Source of the DNA: Collybiopsis luxurians FD-317 M1
Lineage: Eukaryota > Basidiomycota > Agaricomycetes > Agaricales > Omphalotaceae
Direction: 5' to 3'
Length of the DNA stretch: 64,000 bases
NCBI GenBank assembly: GCA_000827265.1
Contig: KN834778.1
Location: 323,097-387,096, forward strand
In this document: in pieces, positions 1 through 10,162 of the stretch
Layout: every line of letters starts with the position of its first letter
Numbering within the stretch: the stretch's first letter is position 1
Notes under the pieces: generated by a model
The model's database searches: none
What the model saw: the letters and a program-made list of their open reading frames with translations, nothing else
Told to the model about the DNA's origin: nothing
Made by a program: the position numbers and the translations under genes

Positions 1-331
1 CAACCCATCCTCTCTGGTGGGGATGATCAAAATGGCCGACAACACCTCTGAAGGCTGTAATTCAAAACAGTAGTCACGCTACATAATATGGACGGACCTT
101 GTCGCCCACACGTCCATTTCTTCCTCCACCAGCTCTCTCGAGCGTTTGCTCTGGAGTCCGAGAGAATTTCCACACAGGTAAGTGCATGGCTTATTTGCTG
201 AAAACTGTTTCCAGTCAAGCACGGAAACATTGTATAAGACGCTCACCTTCGGGTTGTCGATTGGCGCCGACCTCGCCGTTAGTTGGCAGCATGAATTCGC
301 TCTTCATTGGCAGGTCTACAGTTGAAGACAT
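1..331 (-). CDS. 5' end of an unrecognised gene, running off the left edge
   Basis: A start codon at 329-331 opens a reading frame spliced as 331-247, 150-98 and 54-1, giving 64 residues before the window ends. Both introns are GT-AG and the phases agree. The protein begins MSSTVDLPMKSEFMLPTNGE, continues with a Gly/Arg-rich patch (AGGGRNGRVGDK) and then a more hydrophobic stretch (LSAILIIPTRED). I do not recognise the family. It is divergent to the kynurenine monooxygenase gene, with about 190 bp between the two start codons. An alternative is that these are chance open frames, but three exons agreeing in phase make a real gene more likely. Confidence 0.45.
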
Positions 332-520
332 GGCAGAAGATAAACAAGTCCCTTGGACGCAGAGCAAGACTGGACTTTAAAGGTGCTGGTGGCGGATCTT
401 AGCCATAGTGAAATAGCGAGGCTCGTAACCGTATGACGAATCGGAGAGCGCTTCCAGATTTAGACAGGGGCCAATTGGTTTGTCATTCTCCTTTTCTTGA
501 TAAATTTTTACATCTTCAGG

Positions 521-2418
521 ATGTCTAGAGATATAGCCTACCGCACGCTCGAGGCCGTAGTAGTTGGTGCGGGACCAGTGGGGTGTTTAGCTGCGACCAT
601 GCTGGCCAAGCGAGGATGGAAGGTTTCATTATATGAAGCCCGTCCGGGTGAGCTTGACGTGGCATCCAGAAATATTGATATCCGATTAATTTTCACTCAG
701 ATCCTCGATTGACCTCCTCAAAGGCTGATTCCAAACAGCGCTCGATTAATCTCGCTATTTCGCATCGTGGGATAGCAGCCATTCAGGCCATAGATGCGTC
801 GCTGGCTGAACGATTCATGTCCACTGTTATTCCCATGAGGGGCCGAATGATTCATCATTTAGACGGTAAACTAGATAGCCAAATATATGATAGAGATGGG
901 CAGGTAAGTGAGGTCGTTTTCTGGAACTTTAGCGATTGCTCATTCTTCGCGTTACAATCTCCAGTGCATCAACTCGATCGACAGAGCTCTCCTTAACGAG
1001 CATATGTTAAACGAGGTGTCTGCTTCGGAAAATATTCGGGTCTTTTTCCGATCCAAGGTTCAGTTTATAGATTTTGAGCGAAAAGAAATTACATACCAGG
1101 ACATTGATGGTGCTCGCTCTTCCACCGCTCCTTTCGACTTGTGTGTCGGCGCGGACGGAAGTTATTCATTGGTCCGGAGACAAATGATGAAAGTCGTTAG
1201 GTTTGTTGCATCATGCCTTTTTATTTTTTTGTTTTCCATCGGAATGACTCTCGTATTTTCTTTTCTCTGTGGACGTAATATTCTTTTAGAATGGACTACC
1301 AACAAGAGTACATCAAGCACGAGTACATAGAACTCAAAATGCCGGCAGGATTGGACGACGAGGGGCGTCCCAAGTTCGTGCTTGATCCGAGCCATCTTCA
1401 TATCTGGCCTCGACACTCCTACATGTTGATTGCACTTCCCAACAAGGTAGATCGGTATTTTTTTTAAAAAAAGAAAATCCTTCCAGGAACTGTTTTTGCC
1501 TTTTTCGTTTTTTCCTTTACCACCAGGATTGCACATTCACCTGTACTCTCTTCGCCCCAAACGAAGAGTTCGACCGCATGGATTCCCCGAACGTCTTTTT
1601 GACCTGGTTTAAATCGAATTTTTCGGATGCTCTTCGTGACATCGGCGTCGATAATCTCATTCATGATTTTACGCACAATCCCCGGAGCCCCTTGATATGT
1701 ACAAAGGTTGTCGCTGTCTCCTACTCGTTTCTGATTTTTTTCTGATCCCGATTTTTTTTAGTCTAACCCGTACCATTTCAGGGACCGAGCGATCTTATTG
1801 GGCGACGCAGCCCATTCTATGGTTCCATTTTACGGCCAAGGCCTTAATTGCGGGCTTGAAGACGTCAGAATATTAAACGTTCTATTAAATCAAGAGTCTG
1901 TAAATTCCACAACTTTAGACTGCTCGCCGAAGCGGGAGGACAAGCGGCTCGAACGAGTTTTATCCAGATATTCGCAAGAACGCCACAAGGACCTTCTTGC
2001 CATTAACGACTTGGCTATGGCAAATTAGTAAGGAGAATCTTCAATATTTTGAGTCGCTCATTGTCGTTTCCTTTTTAGCCTTGAAATGCGACATCTTGTG
2101 ACAACACCGATTTATCTAGTTCGCAAGGCACTCGATAACTTGCTTTATAAATTAAGTTCGCCCCAATACAAGCCTCTGTCGTCCCTCAGCACTTTCCTGG
2201 CTAACGAACTATACGCCGAGGATGAACCTAAAGGATGGCTTCCTCAATATACAATGGTTACTTTCCGACCAGATATTAGTTACGATACAGTGCGCAGAGT
2301 AATGGCTAGGCAGATAGCAGTTTTGGGAAGTGTCGGGGCGCTACTCGGTGCGGCGGGAGTGTGGATGCTGCTGTCACAATTCTGTCTATCTCATCCCATC
2401 CTATCCTGTCGCAAATAA
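521..2418 (+). CDS. BNA4: kynurenine 3-monooxygenase
   Basis: FAD-dependent enzyme that hydroxylates L-kynurenine to 3-hydroxykynurenine in the tryptophan-to-NAD (kynurenine) pathway, normally on the mitochondrial outer membrane. Exons are 521-647, 701-903, 965-1200, 1290-1446, 1527-1706, 1762-2027 and 2079-2418, giving 502 residues, a normal length. Visible motifs are the N-terminal dinucleotide fold (VVVGAGPVGCLAATMLAKRG), the family block KQRSINLAISHRG, and the FAD-contacting GD motif (ILLGDAAHSMVPFYGQGLNC). A hydrophobic helix near the C-terminus (IAVLGSVGALLGAAGVWMLL) fits the membrane anchor of this family. The start follows an open upstream frame but no better ATG. The stop codon lies inside an AATAAA string. 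No other kynurenine-pathway gene is adjacent. Confidence 0.93.
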
Positions 2419-2923
2419 AATTTATATCAAACCTTGTTTCCCAAAACAATAGACAATGAAGCTCAAGCACATTGCGGCTGGAATGCTTTCAGTTTATAAA
2501 TGGGTCGTGAGGCTTGTGAAACCGCGGAATCGAAAAGCGTCTCCTTAAAGTTTGCAGCATACATATGGGTTGCCAAGATTTGTGAAGAGTGGCGATGAAA
2601 AAAAAAAAAAAAAATGAAAATGATACAGCAATAATTATCCGATTCTACGACAACAGTCATATGTATAGAGCAACAAAAAAACAAAAATTGAGTAGTGCTA
2701 AAAGTGACAAGGCAGGTAGAGACAAGACATTCAACAAAGGACAGTCCGAAAGGATTCTGGTATGGACAACACCTTTTAGAGAGTGTGGTATACATGGCAT
2801 GGATCGTAACATTGCACAGCAAGAAAGTATAGCACGAGCGCAAACAAAAAAAAAAAAAAAATAGCCAAACTGGCAACACTTATCCACAAGACTACAACAA
2901 CAAAAAAGGTCCGAGAAAAGGAG
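2419..2923. other. intergenic stretch with two long A-runs
   Basis: This lies between the convergent ends of the kynurenine monooxygenase and AT-hook genes. It holds two homopolymer A-runs of about 16-17 bases, near 2597-2613 and 2847-2861 on the + strand, roughly 250 bp apart. No coding potential is convincing: the open frames here are driven by the poly-A/poly-T runs. It probably contains the two 3' untranslated regions. Confidence 0.5.
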
Positions 2924-3505
2924 TTATGTGGAGGCGTTCTTGGGAGGCCTACCCCGTTTTCTCTTCACGGGTTCGTCCTCTCCACCTTCAGGTTTGGCCT
3001 TTGGGGGCCTTCCTCGCTTCCGTTTCGGGGTAGGCTCACCCTCTGACTCGTCGGGATTTTTAGGCTACGGTAGAAGCACAATGAGCGAAAGAAAACGCGT
3101 CGAATCGCGGGACGTCGCGATGGAGGAAAGATGAATAAATACCTTTGGCGGACGGCCTCGTTTCCTAGGAACGGCAGAAGTGGATGGACCCGCTGTAGCC
3201 CCCGATGAAGAAGGGTTTTTCTTATTCTTGCTGCCTTTGGGCCTCCCTCGACCTCGCTTTGCAGGAGCGGTCGGGCTCCCTTCATTGCCAGCGTGGTTTC
3301 CTGTAGATGATTAAACCGCACATTAAGAAAGTGTCAGCGTGGATGCTTTGTAGTGGAAAGTATCATCGATAGGACCAAGGTGCGAGGGATGGCTAGGACG
3401 ATGCTCACCATCATCTTGTTCGCCGCTGTCTTGGACGTCATCCAGCTCATCATCGTCCCGGTCGTTGGCTTTATTTGCATTGTCCAATTCCGCGGAGGAC
3501 GACAT
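2924..3505 (-). CDS. AT-hook DNA-binding protein (HMG-I/Y type)
   Basis: Small nuclear protein expected to bind the minor groove of AT-rich DNA and shape chromatin. Exons are 3505-3409, 3300-3143 and 3064-2924, 131 residues. The N-terminus is acidic (DRDDDELDDVQDSGEQDDG). The rest carries four basic R-G-R-P type cores: KRGRGRPKGSKNKK, RKRGRPPK, KRKRGRPPKAK and KRKRGRPPKNAST at the C-terminus. The linkers are Pro/Ser/Thr/Glu rich, as in HMGA proteins. One AT-hook is built across an intron boundary. It is divergent to YOS9. Which chromatin process it serves cannot be told from sequence. Confidence 0.85.
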
Positions 3506-4100
3506 TGCGACCCTGAACGGATAAGAGAGAGGACGAGGATGGATGGAAGGAGAAGCGAGGAGATGGTTGAGAGAGAAGGGAGGGGGGAAAAGGTGCGTGG
3601 TTCGGCTTTAATGAACAAATCCTTGCCGAATATAGAAGAATTCGAAAAATGAATTGTTCCCTCGCGTGCATTTGGATGAGAGGAGGCATTATTATTATCC
3701 ATTCATGGGCAATCTGGCTGTTGGTACACTTTTTGTCCCTGTTTTTTTGTAGGGTGTTACTCACGTAATAAACAAGAAAAACCCATTTTTGTACGAACTA
3801 CACTCACGGCGACGGGGAATTTTGCATGTCAACAATTATTGGCCCTCACCCAAAAATCAGCACATGCAATATCTGAGCGACAGGTTCCGTTTCAATTGTC
3901 GACGTCGCTTTTCATTTTCTTCGGCAGTTTGTCATTTTTCGTGGGCGAACAAAATAAATTTTCGTCCTCCGCCGACCACTCAACACACCAAAAAAGGAAA
4001 TCAACAAAACACTAGTTACTGACTAATCTATTTGCCTGCCTCAGATCACGTGAACTGCATCTTAGTTTCCTTCCAGAGTTTACGTGGCGCAAAAACTCTG
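3506..4100. promoter_or_regulatory. divergent promoter region between the AT-hook gene and YOS9
   Basis: About 595 bp separate the two divergent start codons. A palindromic E-box, TCACGTGA at 4046-4053, sits 48 bp upstream of the YOS9 start codon and is the only clear factor-binding candidate. bHLH factors bind CACGTG in fungi; which one acts here is unknown. No protein-coding frame in this stretch is convincing. Confidence 0.45.
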
Positions 4101-5882
4101 ATGTTCAGACATCTCATCCTCGTATTTGCAGCCTTCAAGCTCACTGCTGCAAAGATTCATTCTCTTCCAGAAGATCTTCACGCTTTTCCAAAATCTAAAG
4201 TCACCTTTCTAAATAGTCTTCCCATTCTAAATGAAACTGCCCAGAAATGGCTCAACCAGGGCATTCCCGGAGGCGAATCCGAGTTTCTAAATCAACCGCA
4301 CACCACTGATCAACCTCAGCTATCTCGCAAGGAAATTGACGATGGTTTTACTGAACAGTCGACCTCCGCGTTGGTTCGTTTCTGCATCATCGAATATATA
4401 TTATCATTTATTCGTCCTTCTTATAGCCGGTGTCGTCTGAAAATAATCTTCCTTATTCCCTGGAACATATGAAAATGGGTCCACGCGACTCTTACCTGTG
4501 TCTTATTCCCAAACCTCTCGATCTTTCCCCACCGCCATCAGACGCCGATCCGGACGAAGATTTTGCTCCTGCTCGCAGCTGGTCTCTTTTGCAGCCCTTA
4601 TCGGGAACGTGCCTTTATGTGCGTACATTCTGCCTGTTCAGACAAGGTTCTGCCCTGTCTGATTAGACCACAATAGCATCGACAAGGGTGGTTCACGTAT
4701 TCTTATTGTCATAATGATCAAATCCGACAATTTAGAGAGCTTCCCCAAAGTCAATCTCATATCCCAGGTAATTTTCGCGCAAACCTTTTTATATTCGGGA
4801 AAAGCCCCGCTCCCCGTATTTTCTGTTCTTCCATTTCGGTGTACTTTCCACCTCATTGTCCGTCAGACTGTTCCTGCCCCATCTCTCACTTTCCCTAAAA
4901 TATTTTCCACTGACACGTTTCGCGTATTTCTTCAGAGGAAGATCACTCAGTAAGCGTAGTCGATTATTTCTTGACTGCATGATCTGAACGCGTTGCTTTT
5001 AGTGGGAATCTTATACGCTTGGTAAAGCTCCTGCCACCCCAGAACCAGGAGCCGATCTTACAGTGGCGGAACGAAACGCCATAGAGGCAAATCTAGAACT
5101 TGCTCGTGAGGCGGGATCGCGATACCTTGTTCAACGTTGGGGAGATGGAACTATGTGTGACAAAACAGGTAAAGGCCGTGAAGTTGAAGTGCAGGTGATT
5201 AGTGAACTGTTTGAGCCCAAGGCGCATCTAATTCCTTCCTTTACAGTTTCACTGCTCGATGGCAATGTCAGATACTATTTTATTCGTCAAGGAAACGAAA
5301 ACCTGCTCTTACGTTCTCGTTATCAACACTCCTCGTCTGTGCGGTGAACCTGGTTTCAGATCCCATCGTGATGTCGGCGAGCAGGCTCAAATCCGCTGCC
5401 GGGAAATTGTCCACACCCAGCCGCCTCAAGAATATTCTAATATCCCCGAGACTGATCACCCGCAGAAAATTCCTCGTGTCAAGAAAGCGCTTCCCCCTAA
5501 AGTTGCCGAAAATCTCGAAAAGGGCTCTGCTGGCGGGTCGCATGACAGTCTTTTGCGAAAGACGTTAGAGGCATTTTTGGGTGGCAAATCTAACGGACAA
5601 GTGGTTGTCCAGCAAGTCACAAATGATGGGGAGATGGTAATTGAGTTTCTAGACGACTTCCTAGAAGGAAACGAAGATGGAGACGTATTAGATGTTGAAC
5701 TTGACAAGATCACCAACGCTCTACGCGCCGCTGGATTTGATGTAAAGGGAGAAACAGGGAACAAAAGGACCACAACTGATAAGGGTAACGAGAGCAAGAA
5801 GAAGAGCCAGGGATCAGATTCGAAGGGTTTTCCGTCAGAACGACAAGATGGTGATTTTGAACACGCCCGTGATGAATTGTAA
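4101..5882 (+). CDS. YOS9: Yos9/OS-9 ER lectin
   Basis: ER-lumenal lectin that reads trimmed N-glycans on misfolded glycoproteins and hands them to the Hrd1 ubiquitin ligase for ER-associated degradation. Exons are 4101-4373, 4427-4618, 4677-4767, 4936-4949, 5003-5194 and 5247-5882, 465 residues. A signal peptide is clear (MFRHLILVFAAFKLTAAK). The conserved entry block HSLPEDLHAFPKSKVTFLN is followed by the MRH domain: cysteine segments SGTCLYHRQGWFTYSYC, then WGDGTMCD and TPRLCGEPGF. The usual tryptophan pair is W-F here. The protein ends in RDEL, an HDEL-like ER retrieval signal matching yeast Yos9, which supports the 3' end. Exon 4 is only 14 nt, and the intron before it (168 nt) is the least certain part of the model. 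Confidence 0.9.
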
Positions 5883-7206
5883 TTACTGTGTCGATTGTAA
5901 TTACTGTATCGATAGCAATTACAGATCTGTGTCCGTCATTCGGTTGAATGGCTTCGTCTGCAAAAATTTGTGGAGTTTCTGAGTATCTGAACCTTTCCAG
6001 GAACGGTCAAATGTCAATTCCGTCGTTGAGCCTTCGGACGAAAGCATCGGAACAGTCCTCCTTGGTATATTGCACCCGCAACAAAAATTGAGCAGCTTCT
6101 AGCAGGGTCCTGCCAAACTCTTTTTCCCATTAAACAAACGTTCAACTGAGAATCCTTCGTCGTATGATCTTATTAGTTATCGCGCTGTCTTGGTGGACCG
6201 ATTCAAGACAGATCTCTTCCATAGATTTTCATTCGGTCACACAGGGAAAAAATTGTCTTTTCATCCAAAATGAACGTTTGAGGCCTATTGCTTTTGGTTT
6301 ACTAGGTCCTGTGAACCCCCAATTGCTCGGTCAAAGCTAAGTTTATCATCAATGATCTCGAGCTTGCAAATCTCAGGGTCATCGGTCACACGAGAACGCC
6401 TAAAGCGAGCCATATCCATTAGGTGGTATAGGTTAACAGTACGATGGTATGCAAAGTATATCGGCATTCCGAGTTCTCAGTCTTCAAAATGATTCTATTT
6501 ATGGCAGAAGGAGTGTAGAAGAGTTGATGGGCAAAAAAGAAAGAAAAAAGAAAATCAGGACTGTTCTATCCGAAAAGGCAAGTAATAAAACAAGCAAGTG
6601 AAGTATACGCGTGTAGCTGAAGGCGAATGCGGGCGGAACGCTATAGTCCATGATTTCGGAATTGTAACGTGGAGCTTGAATAATAAACCAAAAGGAAAAC
6701 GAAAGGAACAAAAAAAACATGCAGCCGAGCTCAGTAAATATACGCAAATGCGATGAATTATTGCACCGGGCGCGCGAAGTAAAGTACTGTACAATTCTAG
6801 AGGTAACAGATAGATAGCAGTATGAGTGTATGCAGCAAGGAGGTAATGATGATAGAGATGCTGAAGGAAAGACGGGAAAGGATGTTCGAAAAGAATGAAA
6901 TAAACCTTTTCATCATATCGATACATGAAGCACAGTGCAAATGCAATGCAAGGAGGAAAACGACCGTGAGGGATGACGTGATGATGAAAGGGTAGCAGAG
7001 GAAGATAGAACGGGATGGATTACGAACTAAACACAGAACGTGCACCGAGTTAGCCTGAACCACGAGTAGAAATAAAAACTGTCCTGCACCAACCGCCGAG
7101 AACTAACCTAGTCAAGCACGGGCGAGATTTAGGGTGTTCAAGGTTGATAGAGGGGAAGGAAGATTTGTATACACCCAGGCCGATAGGCTTGATTCTAGCT
7201 GTCTGG
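5883..7206. other. convergent intergenic region
   Basis: This lies between the 3' ends of YOS9 and the kinase gene. The start carries a short imperfect direct repeat (gtcgattgtaattactgt followed by atcgatagcaattacag, near 5891-5926). Open frames on the - strand around 6500-7060 are hydrophobic and low complexity, with no domain, no supporting splice pattern and no homologous block I recognise. I see no gene. Confidence 0.4.
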
Positions 7207-10162
7207 TCAGAAAAATTTCTTTTTCCCTGCCTTCTCATCAATTGCAACTTTTATATGAACATGATCTCGCGAAACGCCAGGTGTTGAGCATGCAACGATA
7301 TTCGTCAGCCACGTGTCGCCGTTGTCCTCCTCTTCGGCATCACAATCATGATCAACACAATGAGGTTGATGTAGGGTATTGAGCGTGGAGGTGCTCGAAT
7401 TTAAGCTCTTCGTAGTATCAGAACCTCCATTAGTGTCATCGGGACCAGGTTCTTTACCGCCTACATGCACCGAACCATTCGACGTCGACGTGCTCCCATC
7501 GACGTGCGACCCTGTGACGCAGCCGCAGAGTAGATTGTTGTGCTTCCCGCGCCCCTTCAGCAAATCAGTCAGCGTACATCGTGCGCTAGGTTCCACGTGG
7601 AGCATTCTCCTCAGCGCAGGTCGCGTCTCTCGAGGTAAAAGCCTGAATATCGACTCGGCTCCTCCACCGTGGAAGGTGGCAACACTGTCACTGCGTTGGC
7701 GCTTCTTTATTGTGCCCGACAGCTCAGCTGGGGGTTCTTTGGGCGTCGCCGAGTCTGCTGGTTCGGAGCAAGATTGTGAAGTAGGGGTTTCATCAAACTG
7801 AATTTCCACGGAGGAGACGGCGGTCGCATGATCAGTTGGATCTGAACAGTGAGACTCCTCCTCCATACTGGTAAGAGGCTCTCGTTTGAGACTTCGGGCG
7901 CTGTTCAGGGTAGAAGACCGTGCCCGAACTGACCTAGCATTTATGGATGTAGATGGGGGAAGGGGAACGACACCATTGGCTACCTTTGGTGTGGGTAGTT
8001 CATCCTCATTGGTGCTCGGGACTGAAAGTAGGCTTGTAGGGCTCGCAGGAGGGACAGGGCTGCTTGGGGTAACAGGGGCAGTATTGGCGTTACCACCCTG
8101 TATGCCGTTGGCCAAGCCAAATGCCCCGATGGAGCTGACTGGCAGACTTTCGGTGGAAGTTCCAGGTCGAGCAAACTGTAGGACAGATGGGTCCATATCC
8201 CTCTCTCGAATGATTGAAACATCATTCGGTGGGGCATCTTTCATAGCACCAAGAACAAAGGTCGGCAGTGTTGCGGTGCTATGTGAAATGCGGGGAGAGG
8301 TGGCCAGATTGAACCGATGGTGAGGATCATTTTGCAGCTGAGAGATTTCGGAGGGTGTATAAGACAGCTGAGACCCGGGGCGTTCCGATTCAGCATCATC
8401 GTCATAGTCGGAGGACAGGGAGCTGGATGAAGGGGAGGGAGGCCGACCAGATAATGAGGCTGATATTTGAGGTGATACCGCTTGGTCAGCTCCGATCAAA
8501 TAAGGCTTTTCCTTCCTCGGTACATCCATCAGTTTGAGTTCGGAAGGCATGGTCACGTTGCGAGTTGGTATTGGCGGTTTCTTGGCTTGACCAAACCCTA
8601 TATCGATTTGCGAATTTGAAGTTAATGCCTTTGGTTTTGAAGCTTTTGGCGCGCTCAGGTCCGGGTGAGCATTGACGAACGCTCGGAAACTAGCATCATT
8701 TTTCACGTCTGGACATTTCCAAGGAAATCTCCTCAAAATCATGCAAAGAAAGATGACTGCAACACTCCAAACATCTGTCTTCCGAGCATCGTATTCGTCA
8801 TCCGTCAAGACTTCTGGGGCAAGATAAGGATCTGAACCAACAACACCCTTCGCTTTGGTATGTGTCGTCTTGCCCGGGTAATGAAAAACAGTGGCAGTCC
8901 CAAAATCAATTAGTTTGACAACATTATCGGTGGTCATGACACAATTGTCGAGCTTGAGGTCCCTATGTGCCAAGCCGAGAGAGTGGAGATACTCGACCCC
9001 CTCACATATTTGGCGGAAGACACAGTATATTTCGGGCCGACACATTTTTCCAGACATAACAACAGAGAACAGATCATACGGAGCGTATTCCATGATCTGG
9101 ACGCCGGTTGAGTTTGGGACTTGGGCCTAAAAACAAGACTTACCTCGTAGTAATGCCCATTTTCGCTGACAATGTCCACGGTCTCGATGATATTTGGATG
9201 TTTGAGAGTACTTCCCACACAAAACTCCGCTGTGACCTTCTTCTGGTATTCCTTCTCACTCTCACCGTTTCGCTTGGGGCGAAACTCCTTCACAGCAAAG
9301 ATGGTCCCGCCATTCTTATGCGAAGCTTTGATGAGACGTACGGTGCCGCCAGCGCCGGAACCAAGAACCCGACCCCACTTTCCGTACTTCTTATGAATAT
9401 GTGCATGAGTAGCATCCTGGAGCGAGTGAATCGGATGCGCAGAAGTATGATAATGGTGAGCGGGAGTGCTGTGACCGGAAGACCGAACTTTGGGCACGGA
9501 AAGTTTGTTAGACTCGGAGTCCGATGTAGAGGTGGAAGTAGGAGAATCAGAGGAGGGAGATGGGGTGCGGGCCTTGCCATTCGGTTTGTCTCTGCGAATG
9601 ATTGACAATTTGTTTTCGCGCTTAGCCGGTTCGGGAGAAGGGGGCTGATGAGGAGTTGAGGCGACTGAAACGCGATTTGAGTTGTGAGAGCTATGGTGAG
9701 GGGAATGGGGAATATGATGATGCAGAAAGCGTTTTAGATCGTGCAGAGGCCCTGTATGATGATGGTGTTTTGATGACGCTTGTTCAGCTGGCTTGGGCGA
9801 CATAGCGCCGAAATGTGAAGATTTTCTGGAACGTAATCTGAATCGAGAGGTGGAAGTTGGAGGAACTTCGTGGGGTGTTGGGGAATGAGGTGAAACCGAT
9901 TGCTGCTCAATGTGCGGTGAATTTGAATCAATCTGAGTATGGAATTAAAAACTTGGGCTGGTAACAGCTTTATTAGAAAGCTCACCGAATGAGGAATGGA
10001 GTTGGAGCTGGTTGAGAAAGATTGTGGCTCTGACGGCCAGGATTCGGAGGAAGGGAAGATGAGGGAGGCGGAAGATGAGGCTGGCGACGAAGAAAGAGTA
10101 GTTGAACTGAGCCCAGCATCGTTAACGACGACGGCGGGGCGGGGCGAGTGTGAGGACAGCAT
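7207..10162 (-). CDS. HAL4/SAT4-type serine/threonine protein kinase
   Basis: Fungal-specific kinase of the HAL/NPR family, whose yeast members stabilise plasma-membrane transporters and set ion tolerance. Exons are 10162-9986, 9932-9144 and 9096-7207, 951 residues. The first 240 residues are Ser/Pro/His rich. The kinase domain begins near residue 242 ([15 protein letters not shown]), with the ATP lysine in IFAVKEF, catalytic loop HRDLKLDNC, and KLIDFGTA, then SDPYLAPEV. After the RRFPWKCPD block near residue 445 an insert of roughly 330 low-complexity residues interrupts the domain before its last helix ([18 protein letters not shown], about 800). The family's hallmark MEYAPYDLF starts exon 3. 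Start chosen because the ATG at 10162 splices in frame to the conserved [13 protein letters not shown] segment. Confidence 0.9.

Noticed and set aside
2463..2887. Open frames rich in Phe or Lys across 2463-2887 on both strands
   Set aside because: They are created by poly-A/poly-T runs in the 3' region and have no conserved content.
6499..7063. Overlapping hydrophobic - strand frames
   Set aside because: Low-complexity Leu/Ser/Phe sequence in three frames at once, no start context or motif; not coding.
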